DNA of 52,311 nucleotides, taken from Planctomycetota bacterium. GTDB lineage: Bacteria > Planctomycetota > UBA8108 > UBA1146 > JAJFFE01. Below the pieces are notes generated by a model, which saw only the letters and a list, made by a program, of their open reading frames with translations, had not been told where the DNA came from and made no database searches. The stretch lies in the NCBI GenBank assembly GCA_021776775.1, contig JAJFFE010000393.1:1-52311 (forward strand), given 5' to 3'. This document shows positions 9,701-20,200 of this stretch, one piece after another; the stretch's first letter is position 1; every line of letters begins with the position of its first letter. The translations under genes were made by a program, and so were the position numbers.

Positions 9701-10946
9701 TATGGACGCGAAAGAATCGCGACTCCTCGGGAACTTCGACCTCGAGTTCGACCCGATCGAGAGCGGTGCCGTTGCGATCGGTCAGATGGTAGCGATCGTG
9801 AACGACCGTCGATTCATAGACGTGCAGCCGGGGCCGTTCGTGCGGTGGCAACCGATCGAGTGCGGTTCGCACGTGGAGCAGCCAGGGCGGAGACGGCTCG
9901 TCGCTATCAATCGTCGTGAAGAACGGGTGGAGCAGCTGGGCGCGGTGCCACTCCTGAGTCAGATACAGCACGCCGCGATCGTTGGTATAGAAGTAGAGTC
10001 GTCTCGTCCGGTCACGCAGCACGCGTGGGTCGCGGAAACCCTGGCTATCTTCGACCGACAAATCGTCGACCGCCTGGTACGGGTCGTCGTACTCATCCAC
10101 GGCTACCGCTTCGCCGGGCAACGGCGATTGCTGGCGGTCGAGGAACCGGAACTCCACCGTACGCGCCGGCCGGAGGGCCAGAGTTGCACTGGGCCACCGT
10201 CCGTGGACATCTTGCGGCGGCAGCACCCGGACCATGGGGTGATACCCGGGTGCGTCGATCTGCAAGTGCGCGTGCAAGCGCGGATCCTCGACGTGAAACG
10301 GCGCGACCGTGAAGTGGCCGTCGTTGTCAGTCTCCACCCACTGGCGACTTTCCGGGTAGAGCGACGCTGGGTAACCGTCGGGACTGTGGCTGTAAACCAC
10401 TCGCACCGTCAGACCGACGACGCCGGCTCCCGTCCTGGCGTCGATGACGCGACCGGTCGTCGACCCCCCGGTCGATGCGGTCGACCCCGAGACGACAGGC
10501 GCGGTCTCGACCGGTCCCGGAAGCGTTGGTCGAACGAGCATTCCCGGTCCGTAGTCGATGCCAGCCGTGGTCAATCGCCCCGCCAGAACGGTCAAACCAC
10601 CGGGAGCGATGAGAACCGTGGTTCCCGAGGCGAGTTGGTAATCGTCGACCGTCGCCGCCGCGTCGACATGAAACTCGACCGTGCCTTCGGCCACGGTCGG
10701 CAGCTGTCCGTCGACTCTAAAACGAGTCCCAGCCGGCGCGGTCAGCGTAGAGCCGTCGCGGTCGAGCTTCGACGCTTCGACACTGAACAGTTCGCCGCCC
10801 CGCTCTTCGACCTCCCCGGCCGCGACGCGCCACCCTCCAAAACTCTGCTCTTCGCCGGATCTCGTCCAGAAAAGAACCGCACCGCCACCCAGCAATCCGC
10901 CGAGCAACACGATTCCGATAAACACCGCTAGAACCGTCGACCGCAT
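6759..10946 (-). CDS. Membrane-anchored multidomain beta-sandwich protein, possible FecR-like segment
   Basis: The protein has 1395 residues. The ATG at 10946 follows GGCGAGGTAACG; an in-frame ATG at 10997 lacks a good site. Residues 4-27 (TVLAVFIGIVLLGGLLGGGA) form one membrane anchor, leaving almost everything outside the cytoplasm. Residues of about 50-130 (LTAPAGTRFRVDG, GTVEFHVDA, GGLTVLAGRL) recall the FecR/anti-sigma periplasmic beta domain; this is tentative. From about residue 155 (TTGRVIDARTGAGVVGLTV) come many carboxypeptidase-regulatory-like or Ig-like beta domains with the pattern of a variable loop followed by D..G.F or D..GxY. It is head-to-head with the giant lipoprotein gene, whose repeats are of the same kind, and upstream of the ECF sigma gene. 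The function is not known. A sensor or anti-sigma role is speculative; a structural envelope role is equally possible. Confidence 0.7.
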   Translation of the reverse strand: MRSTVLAVFIGIVLLGGLLGGGAVLFWTRSGEEQSFGGWRVAAGEVEERGGELFSVEASKLDRDGSTLTAPAGTRFRVDGQLPTVAEGTVEFHVDAAATVDDYQLASGTTVLIAPGGLTVLAGRLTTAGIDYGPGMLVRPTLPGPVETAPVVSGSTASTGGSTTGRVIDARTGAGVVGLTVRVVYSHSPDGYPASLYPESRQWVETDNDGHFTVAPFHVEDPRLHAHLQIDAPGYHPMVRVLPPQDVHGRWPSATLALRPARTVEFRFLDRQQSPLPGEAVAVDEYDDPYQAVDDLSVEDSQGFRDPRVLRDRTRRLYFYTNDRGVLYLTQEWHRAQLLHPFFTTIDSDEPSPPWLLHVRTALDRLPPHERPRLHVYESTVVHDRYHLTDRNGTALDRVELEVEVPEESRFFRVHTDNDGWLAFGVDERPITLPSVRRVGKSVAVVTRTPRLPSHRFDLAIPSIDEHYAAEAREAALLSFRTLALDRGDVASFVPEQLRAPLNMTQVLRGDDGLVQYRGSLPEHGDPLWFAARGYRPVSVAVALNSRGKSLVDLGGIVFEPGEEVTVTVKGLWPEDYTRAWLNVRSPLEGLKSFAYRLDERGQVRLAGLQDGFRYELSLTGDRIPRVVDELWVRRKEIDEGHVITLQEELTPDRDLVISGRLSTIDFTDSNDYRIVERLYYGNAHDPVIHRSYPVAPDGTFGTWRVVPRPRLIETIVLGRRLGFARVAPRVLSHGAGAFDAGSLTVETTRHGYFTFVASGLGLTMPPRRVWLVAETDRNHEIASWSVPSEDYRLLVKHLLPGRYTLEWEEPDGELGSHSFLVDKSSLGFEEVVERPPSDDERILVTIVGADGTPIVGASVLSRPVASIEDLRGGMAGANEGVAVNPGMYEVILRSGSPNVIRVLTDGGHLPASVFVPRGIAIEDSIRLRVPVGVKARLLDANGQLFAGSIEFTWGDEPLDPTADDLSGCRILHGEPVLTQVRAGQLQASGLPRGRREIELRHVRSDVTAKRAVDLRTGSNDLGLIHLEQRRELVGYVALPNGTPAAGARVSLVAPLKADHYPLRPRDKSHERYHALVDADGEFRIPGLPIDFNEDLALVVHLAGFTDAVEYPIDLEADARSIRLLAGTRLNVAPAYAGEKPEGYRFTLSYLPDDLTMPAITLGRLDGGERIASQDVRPGLYRLEWSHDRPLPGFEPRVSEVYLAPGNVRNLVLEVDVTALRGAVTFNGESLDQGWVIFTDDPSDPSRNTLARVNEGRYAGAIPAGSRQLFATVVPERDPMPAVDLNTGQGVPIELNHRDVARGRVSISYEAYDLTVVVTNSADSELTIEAQSYIWRGTRWDLEDSDPVPFTGSRKVFSLVRPGTFKFKVRSHGVSGWTATRTVAVTEDVEVTIAR

Positions 10947-11256
10947 CGTTACCTCGCCTTCGTGTTCCACCGCGCAACGTCGCGACATCGCCGTCACATT
11001 ATGGGGAGTGGTCGGCGGTGATCACGCCTGTATTCCCTCGACCCCAAATGGGGTCCGCGTATACGCCGTTCGAGCCACCGATCGGCCGCATCGAGTTGTC
11101 ACCTTATCGGTAACGCACTTATCGGAAGACGTCCGTCGATTGCGAAATCCTACGAACACACACCTCAACTCACCTGCGGTGGACTCCGATAACGCGGGGA
11201 GTTGTGAACTACTCGTCATCCAGAGTCTGTCTTTTCCCTCTCGTATAGGAGTGAGC
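10947..11256. promoter_or_regulatory. Divergent promoter region between two surface-protein genes
   Basis: This 310-bp stretch separates the start of the 1395-aa gene (minus) from that of the giant lipoprotein (plus), so promoters for both must lie here or close by. I see no clear sigma-70 boxes or long inverted repeat. The AGGAG at 11247-11251 is the ribosome binding site of the giant gene, five bases before its ATG. Confidence 0.55.
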
Positions 11257-14200
11257 ATGGCTTCTCGCGTCGATACCGCGTGGCGTGCGCTCGGGTTCTT
11301 GTTCTCCGTAGTCGCCCTAATGACCCTGTCCGCATGCGGCGGCGGTGGTGGCGGCGGCGGTGGCATCACCAGTGGTACCGCCCTGTCGGGCAACGTGAAC
11401 GTACCCACTGGAGTGTCCCCGATTCCTGCACCCGGGCAGCCAGCGTTGGCGATCACTCCCCCGGCCAACGTGACCGGCGCTACCGTCGAAGTACTCGACG
11501 AAGATGGAGCCAGCGTCGCCACTGCGAAGACGGACTCTGACGGAAACTACACCGTCAATCTCGAGGACGGGACGTATCAAGTCGGGGTCCAAATCGGATC
11601 GACGACCTTCTTCTCGCCGCTACGCTCCGTCGTCATCGTCCGCGGATCGACCATCGACGGCAGTGCCAACGTCGCCGGCAAGCCGACGCTCAACTTCGAG
11701 CTTCCCGCGGCCAGCACGTCGATCGCAGGCACGGTCACCGAGAGTGCCGTCGGTGTCGAAGGTGTCCGCGTCCAGTTCGTCGATTCCGAAACGAACCTCG
11801 TTCGTTTCCAGATCGCGACGGATAGCTCGGGAGCCTTTGCGCTCACTTCGCTCCCCGAAGGCAACTTCACGGTTCGACTGGAATCGACCTCGATCCCTTC
11901 CGGGTTCGCAGCACCGTCACCGATCCAACTGTCGATCAACGGCGGAACCGCGAGTCCGGCCACGCTGAGCTTCGCGCTCGCCGCGGCAACCATCACAGGC
12001 GGAACGGTCGGCTCCACCGGAGGCGCCGCACCGCTGGCCAGCTTGTCTCCGGATGGTGAGCTGCAGCCCGCCTTCGTTGCGGAGGCGCCGCTCGAAGTCC
12101 CGGCCGGTGCTGAGATCATCGTCGTCGAGGTTGGCTACGGTGAAGTTGCACGGACCGTGGTCGATATCGACGGTACATACCAACTCGCTCTCCGTGACGG
12201 TTCATACATCGTGAACATCGCCGGGCTCGGCGCCGACGTCGTCGCTCCCGCCCCGATTCGCATCACGGTCAAAGACGGACTCATTTATACCGAAGAGTCG
12301 GACACGGCCCTCGATCCCGGGGCCGGAGGAACGCTCGATACGACCGCTCACGGAGTGACGGCTTCGTTGACCGGAACCGTCACCCTCGTCGGTGATCCGG
12401 TGACAACCAAAGTAGTCGCCATCGACCCGGAGACGGGCGGCGAGTTGATCTCCGTCAAGACCAACGCTAGCGGTCAGTATACGCTGCCGCTGGCAGACGG
12501 CTCTTACGACATCGTGCTGCGCACCAACCTTCTGCCGCGGGGAGTCGTCCCACCGAGCGTGGTGCGCGTCGCCGTGGAGTCGGTCGCCGACCCCGCCAAC
12601 CCGATCAAGGAACAACGCGGCACCATCAATGACGGAGTCGTCGACTTCGCCCTCGTACAATCGAGTGCGACGATCGCCGGGACCGTGAGCGACGCCTCCG
12701 CGAACCCTCTCAAAGATGTGCGGGTCTTTGCCCGCAAGGGCGGCAAGATCGTCGCTCGCGCAGTGACCGCATCGGACGGCGGATACTCGCTGTCACTGCC
12801 CCTCGGAACGATCGACATCGGAATCGTGCCGGGGAGCCTCCCGACTGGCTTCCTCCGCATCGATCCCTCGCGCGTCGAAGTCGCACTCAACGACGGAACG
12901 CCGTTGATCACGGCCGCATCGGGAGTGATCACCGCCTTGTCCTTCGTCTTGGAAACTCGCGCTGCGAACATCACGGGCACCGTCGCTTTCGACTTCGACG
13001 GGAGTACCGTCGTCGACGCCGACGAAGGCGTCGGCTGTACGATCTTGGTCAGCAAGGGCGAGTCGAAGAATACGCTGTTCACGGTACCGACCGATCCGAC
13101 GACCGGCGCCTACAGCCTGATCCTGCCCAACGGCTCCTACAAGATCACCATCGACCCGCAATCGATCCCACCCGGGACCACCCCCCCGTCCGCACGTCGG
13201 GCCTCCGTCACGAGTAGCGCGGTCACGCTCGGCAACGGAACCACCGGGGCGTCCGTCGCCGTCAACTTCACGCTGGCGCCACGCGTGGCAACGCTCACCG
13301 GAATCGTCACGGTCGACGGCGTCGGAGTCGGCGTCGGGCTACGTCTCGTCGACGCTTCGACGGGTGCTCTCGTCCGTCGCGCACGAACGGACCAACTCAC
13401 CGGCGCGTACCGCATGCCGCTCGCGGCCGGCGCGTATCGATTACGGGTGAACCCTGAAACACTTCCCTCCGGCGCCGCGATCCCCAACCCGATCGAACTC
13501 GGCGTCGCTGCCGACGGAACGGTGAGCACAGACACCGGCGCGCTGGTGAATCCTCCGACGTTGAACATCGCTATGACGCGAACGGTCGCCACCTTGACCG
13601 GAATGGTCACGGTCACCCGGTCGAGTGAGACGTTCCCCGTCGAAGCGCCCATCCAGGTGCGTGATTCACAAGACCAAACCGTGTTGTTCGAGCTCTTGAC
13701 CGATCCCGAAGACGGTAGCTACGAAGTCAAACTACTGCCCGGAAGCTGGACTCTTGCCGTGGACGCCTCCGAGGCTCCTCCCGGCGTGATTCCTCCCGCT
13801 CCGGTAACGGTGACTGTGGTCGGCACGACCGTCACCGGTAACGGCGTATCGAGTAACACCCTCGACTTCGCCGCAGTCGACACCCGTGCGACTGGAGTCG
13901 ACATCTTCGGCTTTGTTGTCGACGAAGACGCCGACGTCGGAGTACCGGCCGAGGTGCGCATCTTCGACCCGGGCAGTGGAGACGCCGAAACCAACTTCCT
14001 GCTCGCCGTTCTCACCGCTCCGGACGGAAGCTTCCAGTTCCGCGTCGCCGACGGCACGTACGAACTCGCCGTTTTCCCGGCGAGTCTGCCGACAACGGCG
14101 ATCCCGCCGGCATCGGTCGTCTTGAACGTCCAAGGCGGATCCGTCGTCGAGAACAACACGAAGACGTCAGCGTTCGCGTTCACGGACGCGGGCGCAAGCT

Positions 14201-17200
14201 TCTCGACCAACACGGCGAACGACGGAAAGATCGGGTTCAAGTTCCGTGACGGTGCCACGAGCGGGATCACGATCTCCGGCACCGTACAAGACGGCGGAGC
14301 GAACCCCATTTCGTCGGCGCGAGTTGTGATCAAGGACTCGTCGACGCAAGAGATCGTGCTCGATCTGTTCACCGAGTTCGCAACGGGAACCTACGCCACG
14401 GTGCTACCGCTCGGTAGCTACGAGCTGTCGATCGACCCGGCCTCGCTTCCGTTCGGCCTCATGGCGCCCACCGCCAAGTCGGTGCAAGCGGTCGACAACG
14501 GTGGAACCATTGTCGTCACCACCAACGGAGGAGCCGTCGTCACCCCGGACGGTTCTGGCGAGTACGTTTTCGACTTCTCCGTCATCACCGCCAGTCAGAC
14601 GTTGACCGGCGTGACCACGGACCCGGCCGGCGCTCCGATCCGCGTGTTCGTCAAGATCCTCGACGCGGTCACGGACGAATTCATCGCCGGACGCTGGTCG
14701 AACGAAACAACCGGGGCGTTCTCGGCGCTGCTCGGCCCGGGTGCGTACAAGGTACGCCTCGACCCACAGACGCTTCCCTTCGCCACCGCTTCGCCGGGTC
14801 CGATCAACATCACGGTGACGGCGAGCACGATCCTGGAAACCAGCGGGACCGCCGACGACGGCGCTATCGCGTTCCAGCTCATCAGTTCCAGTCGAACCAT
14901 CTCCGGTACAGTCGTCGATAGCGGCGCCAATCCGATGGGATGCTTCGTGCAAGCGTTCGATATCGTTTCCGGCCTACCGATCGCAGGCGGCCCGACAACG
15001 CCGGCCACTGGAGCGTACTCGTTGAGCGTTCCGCCTGGCTCGTACTCGGTCAAGGTCGATCCGTTCAGTTTGCCGCCTGGCTACACGCCGTCGGCTCCGC
15101 AAACCGTTGCGGTCACGGACGCGAGCGGCACGGCCAACTTTGTAGTATCGATCTCCTCGATCTGCGTCACCGGGCGAGTCGTCACCAGCACCAATGAGCT
15201 TCCGTTGGCTGTCTTCGTTCAACTCAAGGACGCGGCCACGAGCGTCTTCATCGCAGGGTCCCCGACAGACTTCGCGACGGGGGCCTTCGAAATCTGCGCG
15301 CCTCCCGGCAACTACAAGCTGTCGATTCAGGCGACTTCGCTCCCGAGCGGAAGCATTCAACCCGCTTCGGTCACGGTTCAGTTCGGCTCGGCAACCATTG
15401 TCGAGGCCGACACCACGACCATCGGTGTCGAGGCCAACGCCGCCAACGACGGCTTGGTCAACTTCCGCGTCAGTGATACCGACGTCACCACGTTGGCAAC
15501 CCTGACCGGCAGCGTCACCCTCAACCCCGGCTCGGTTCCGCTCGGAGCGTTCGTCGTCATCGAAGACGCGACCTCGGGCGCCTTCGTCACCGGAACGCCA
15601 ACCGATCCAGCCAGTGGCGGCGCCTACTCGGTTGCCCTACCGGACGGAAACTACAAGGTTCTCGTCGACGCGTTCTCGGTCCCGCCCGGGTTGATCTTGC
15701 CGACGCCGAAGCAAATCAGCGTCGTCGGCACCACGATCACGCAGGTGTCGAGTGCCGGTATCGCCACCACGTCGTCGACCGTCAACTTCGTACTCGCCCA
15801 AGCGACGAACCAACTCAGCGGTAGTGTGACGCTAGGCGGCTTAGGTTTTGGCGCGGTGATCCGCGTCGTCAACCCGACCACCGGCTTCATCATGTTCGAG
15901 ACTCCGACCGCACCCGACGGGACGTGGTCCCTGACCGTTCCCAACGGAACGTATCAGATCGGGATCGCGCCGTTCAGCTTGCCTCCAACCCTCCCGGTGC
16001 CGGCGCCCGTCACCGTTTCGGTCTCCGACGGATTCGCGCTGGAGTCAGCGGGGACGCCTAACGACGGTATCATTCCATTCGTCCTGACTTCCAGCTCGAC
16101 GCAACTCACCGGTCGCGTGGTCGATGATGCGGGAGCGCGACTCTTCGCGTACGTCTTCGTGGTCGACCCGTCGTCGGGCACAATCATCATGGAAGACTTC
16201 ACTTCACCGTCTGAAGAGTTCGGCTTCCAACTGATCGACGGCACCTACGACATCGTCGTCGATCCCGGTAGTTTGCCGCTCGATGTCGTGCCGCCGCTTC
16301 CGTCGACCGTGACCCTGTCGAGTGGAGCGTTCACGCTCACGACCGCGGGATCCGGCACGATGGTCGATACCGACACCATCGAACTCACCGCGGCACTCGC
16401 TAGCGGAATCACCGCGCTCCCGATCAAGATTCAAGATAGCGGAACACCGGTCTCTGGCTTCGTCCAAGTACGAGACGCCGCCGGTAACGTGCTCTTCGGA
16501 CTGCCCATCCCTGCGACTGCTGGCGGCGCAGACGTGTTCCTCGGCGACGGAACGTACACGCTGCGTGTCGATCCGTTCTCATTGCCCGGAGGCTACGCAC
16601 CGCCCGCCAACAAGGCACTGGTCGTTTCTGGCGGCGGTGCCACGTTCACCGTCGACGACTCCGCTGAGACCGAAGTGATCTTCGCGATCATCGAGGGAAC
16701 GCTGCAAGGCAAGATCGTCAACGCGTTCCTCGGCGGATCCCAACGTGTGACCCTCGATCTCCTCGACGGAACCGGCGCGGTTCTGATCGACGACATCACA
16801 CTCACCCAAGACACGAACGACGCAACGTACGGTTCTGCCGGCGACGTCCTGGTCGGCGACGGTACCTACACACTGCGACTCCAGCGCGAGTCGGGCGAGA
16901 CCCCGGCCACGGTCATTCTCGCCTCGAACAAGACCGTCAACGTTCTCAATGGCGTCATTCAGAATCCGGACGACGACCCGTCGACCGGAACCATCGACGT
17001 CAACATGACGCTGCCGGTCATCCGAGGCACCATCAGTGGCACCGTCGACCTCGCGGCGTCGCCGGTCGAAGGTCTGACCGTGATCGTCAAGGATCCGGTC
17101 AACCAGAAGGTCCTCAACTCGGCCGCAACCGACTCCAACGGCGACTACTCCGTCGCGGTGCCGGCCGGACTGATGAAACTGGTACCGAGCCCCGCGTCAC

Positions 17201-20200
17201 TCGCCGCGATTGCGCCGACCGCGCTTCCCCCGTCTTCGATCGAACTGAGCGTCTCGACGGCAGGCAGCGTCACGATTACCGGAGTCGGTACGTGTACCGG
17301 CGACCCCAGCTGCACCGGTGTCGACTTCTCACTCGTCGCGTTCGATCCGAGCACCGACGCGTTGATCACCGGCACCGTGACCGCACAGCAGTCGAGTGCT
17401 TCGACGCCGGCGGCTATAGCGAACGCCAACGTCTTCTTGGTCGACTCGAGCGGCTCCCCGTCCGCGTCTACGCTCACCGACGGATCTGGCGCGTACTCCT
17501 TGATCGCGCCTCCCGGCGTTTGGTACGTCTACATCGACACCTTTGGCCTGTCGGTCGGGTTCCCGATCCTTCCGCCCCCGCCGGTACAAGTCAGTGTCAG
17601 TGGAACGACGGTCACGCCGTCCTCCACCGTCGACTTCAATATCGCCGGCGCCACGTCGATGATCTCCGGGCGCGTCCAAACTGGGACGGGCGCCGGTATC
17701 GGAACCCGACTAGTCGTGACGCCGTCCTCGGCGACACAGATTCCGTCTGGATTCGTGTACGAAGTCTTCACTGATCCGGAAGGGAACTACTTCCTGCCGG
17801 TCGGCCAAGGCTCCAAGAAGTTGTGGGTCGACTCCAACTTCCTGCCGCCGGGATTCGTCGCCCCGTTGCCGATCAACTTCACGGTCAACGGCACGACGGT
17901 CACCGAGAACAACACCGCCGGCGTGAACAACTTCGTCAACGACGGAATCATCAACCCCGTCGTGACTGCGGGCGGAGGCACGATTCGCGTCGTCGCCTAC
18001 GAGGCTGGCGGAACCACTCCTGTCGCTTGCTTCGTCGAGTTGCTCAAGACTGCGTCGAATCCGAGTGACCCACCCATCTTCATCTCCGGTCAGGGCACCG
18101 ATCCGGCGACCGGAATCGTCAACTTCAGTGCCTCCAACGGATCGTACTTCGTCAAGATCGATCCGTGGAGCTTGCCTTCGGGTCTACAGTCGAGCGACTC
18201 CATCGACGTGACGGTCAACGGTTCGACGGTCACTTGGGCCGCGGGAGCGTCGCTGACGTCGATCGACCCGGGTTCGGGCGCGGTCGACCACGGAACGCTA
18301 TTCGTCGCTAGCGCATCGGGTGCGGTGAGCGGCGTGATCCGTACAGACCTCGCTGATCCGGCAACGGCGGTACCGGGCGTCGTCATTGTGCTAGACGCGA
18401 GCACCGGAGCGTTCGTCCGCGACGCATTTGCCTCTCCCTCCGACGGTTCGTACTCCATGGTCCTCGGCAGCGGCGTCTACGACATCTTCGTCGACCCGTC
18501 GTCGATTCCGTCGAGCTTGATCGCCGGCCCGCCGGAGCGCGTCACCGTCAGCGGCGCGTCGGTAGCGGAAACGTTCGACACCCCCGACGACGGCGTCGTC
18601 AGCTTCCTGCTGCAAGCGTCGAGCGACTCGCTCTTGGGTCGAATCGTAGACGGAGACGACGCACCGATCGAAGCTGCGGTCGGTTTGTTCTCGCCGGACT
18701 CTTCCGGCGAGTACGAGATCTTCGTCACGGGTACTCTGTCCGACTTCGAGACCGGCGACTTCACGATTCCGGTATCGAACGGGACCTACCAAGTTCGCGT
18801 CGATCCGGGTTCGGTTCCCCCGGGACTCTCGATCCCTGCTCCGGTGACCATCTCGGTTACCGGGTCAGGCATCTCCTTCCCCGCTTCGGCGACCACCCTC
18901 GTCGAAGGTGACGACACGATCCTGGTTCTTGCGTTGTCGACCACGGCCGGGGGTGTCTCGGGGCGTGTCAGCGACTCGTCCGACGACGGCGTGCCCGCGT
19001 TCGTCATCGCGGAAGATGCAACGACCGGATCGTTCTACGGTGGGTCCCCCACCGACGAGAACGGCGACTACTCGATCCCGCTGCCGGCGGGGACGTTCAA
19101 GATCTTCGTCGACCCAGGGTCCCTACCGATCGGCTCGGTCCCGCCGAGTCAGCAACAAGTGACGGTCGCGTCGACTTTCGTCACGGACGTCGACTTCTCG
19201 ATCGAAACTGCCGGGGCCAACTTCACCGGCTACATTCTGGCGGTCACCGATCCGTCGATCGCCATCGACTGTTCGGCGATATCCGGCGACGGCAACGTTT
19301 CACCGGTCTCGTGCAATGTGTTCCTAGTCGAGCCGTCCCCCGATTCCTCTCAACCGCCGATCTTCTTGTTCGAGACGCTGACCCGCGCCTCGGACGGCTT
19401 CTTCCAAATGCCCATCGGTGACGGCACGTACGAGATCCACGTCGACGGCGCCTCGCTTCCGGGCGGCATGCTTCCGCCACCGCCAGTGACCATCGTCAAC
19501 TCCGGCGGCACCATTTCGGTGTCCGGAGAAACGTTGACGTGCTCCGACGTCGGCACGCAGTACATCCTGCCCGTCGTGCAGTCGGCGGCGACACTCACTG
19601 GTGTCGTTCAAGACGGAAGCGCCAATCCGATCGGCGGCGTGTTCGTCGAGCTCATCGCTTCGTCGGACGGCACCTTCGTTACGGGCATGCCAACCACCGG
19701 CGCCGGAACGTTCAGCCTCAGCCTCGGCGCTCAGAGCTACGAGCTGCGCGTCGATCCGTACTCGCTGCCACCCGGCTTCGCGTCGCCGGCCCCGATCGAC
19801 GTCTCCGTCGTCGGCGGTTCGATATCGGTCGGCACTGCGTCGGGTGTGGCGTGGGATGGATCTACCATGACCATCACCCTGTCGGCCGCAAGCGCGACCG
19901 TCAGTGGAACCGTGCTCGACTCGAGCGACGAACCGATCCAGGCTCGAGTGCTCGCGCTCGACTTCGACGACCAGGTCATCGCTGAGGCGTGGACTTCGGG
20001 CGCCGGCGCCTACTCGATCGGGCTCGCGCCCGGTATCTACACCATGAAAGTCGATAGCTTCTCGCTACCGGCGGGAATGATGGCTCCACCTTCGCAGACC
20101 GTCGATTTGTTCGAATCGACGACCGCCACCGCGAACTTCGTGGTTCAAGGCGCCCCGGCGGCAATCACCGGTCAGGTGTTCTACGACGACTCGGGAACCG

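Noticed and set aside
8220..10931. Plus-strand open frames of 411 and 461 codons opposite the 1395-aa gene
   Set aside because: Products are Arg/His-rich antisense readings of a GC-rich gene; no ribosome site or recognisable domain.
10681..11256. N-terminal extension of the giant lipoprotein frame
   Set aside because: It overlaps the opposite-strand gene, lacks a ribosome site, and would bury the lipoprotein signal that begins at 11257.
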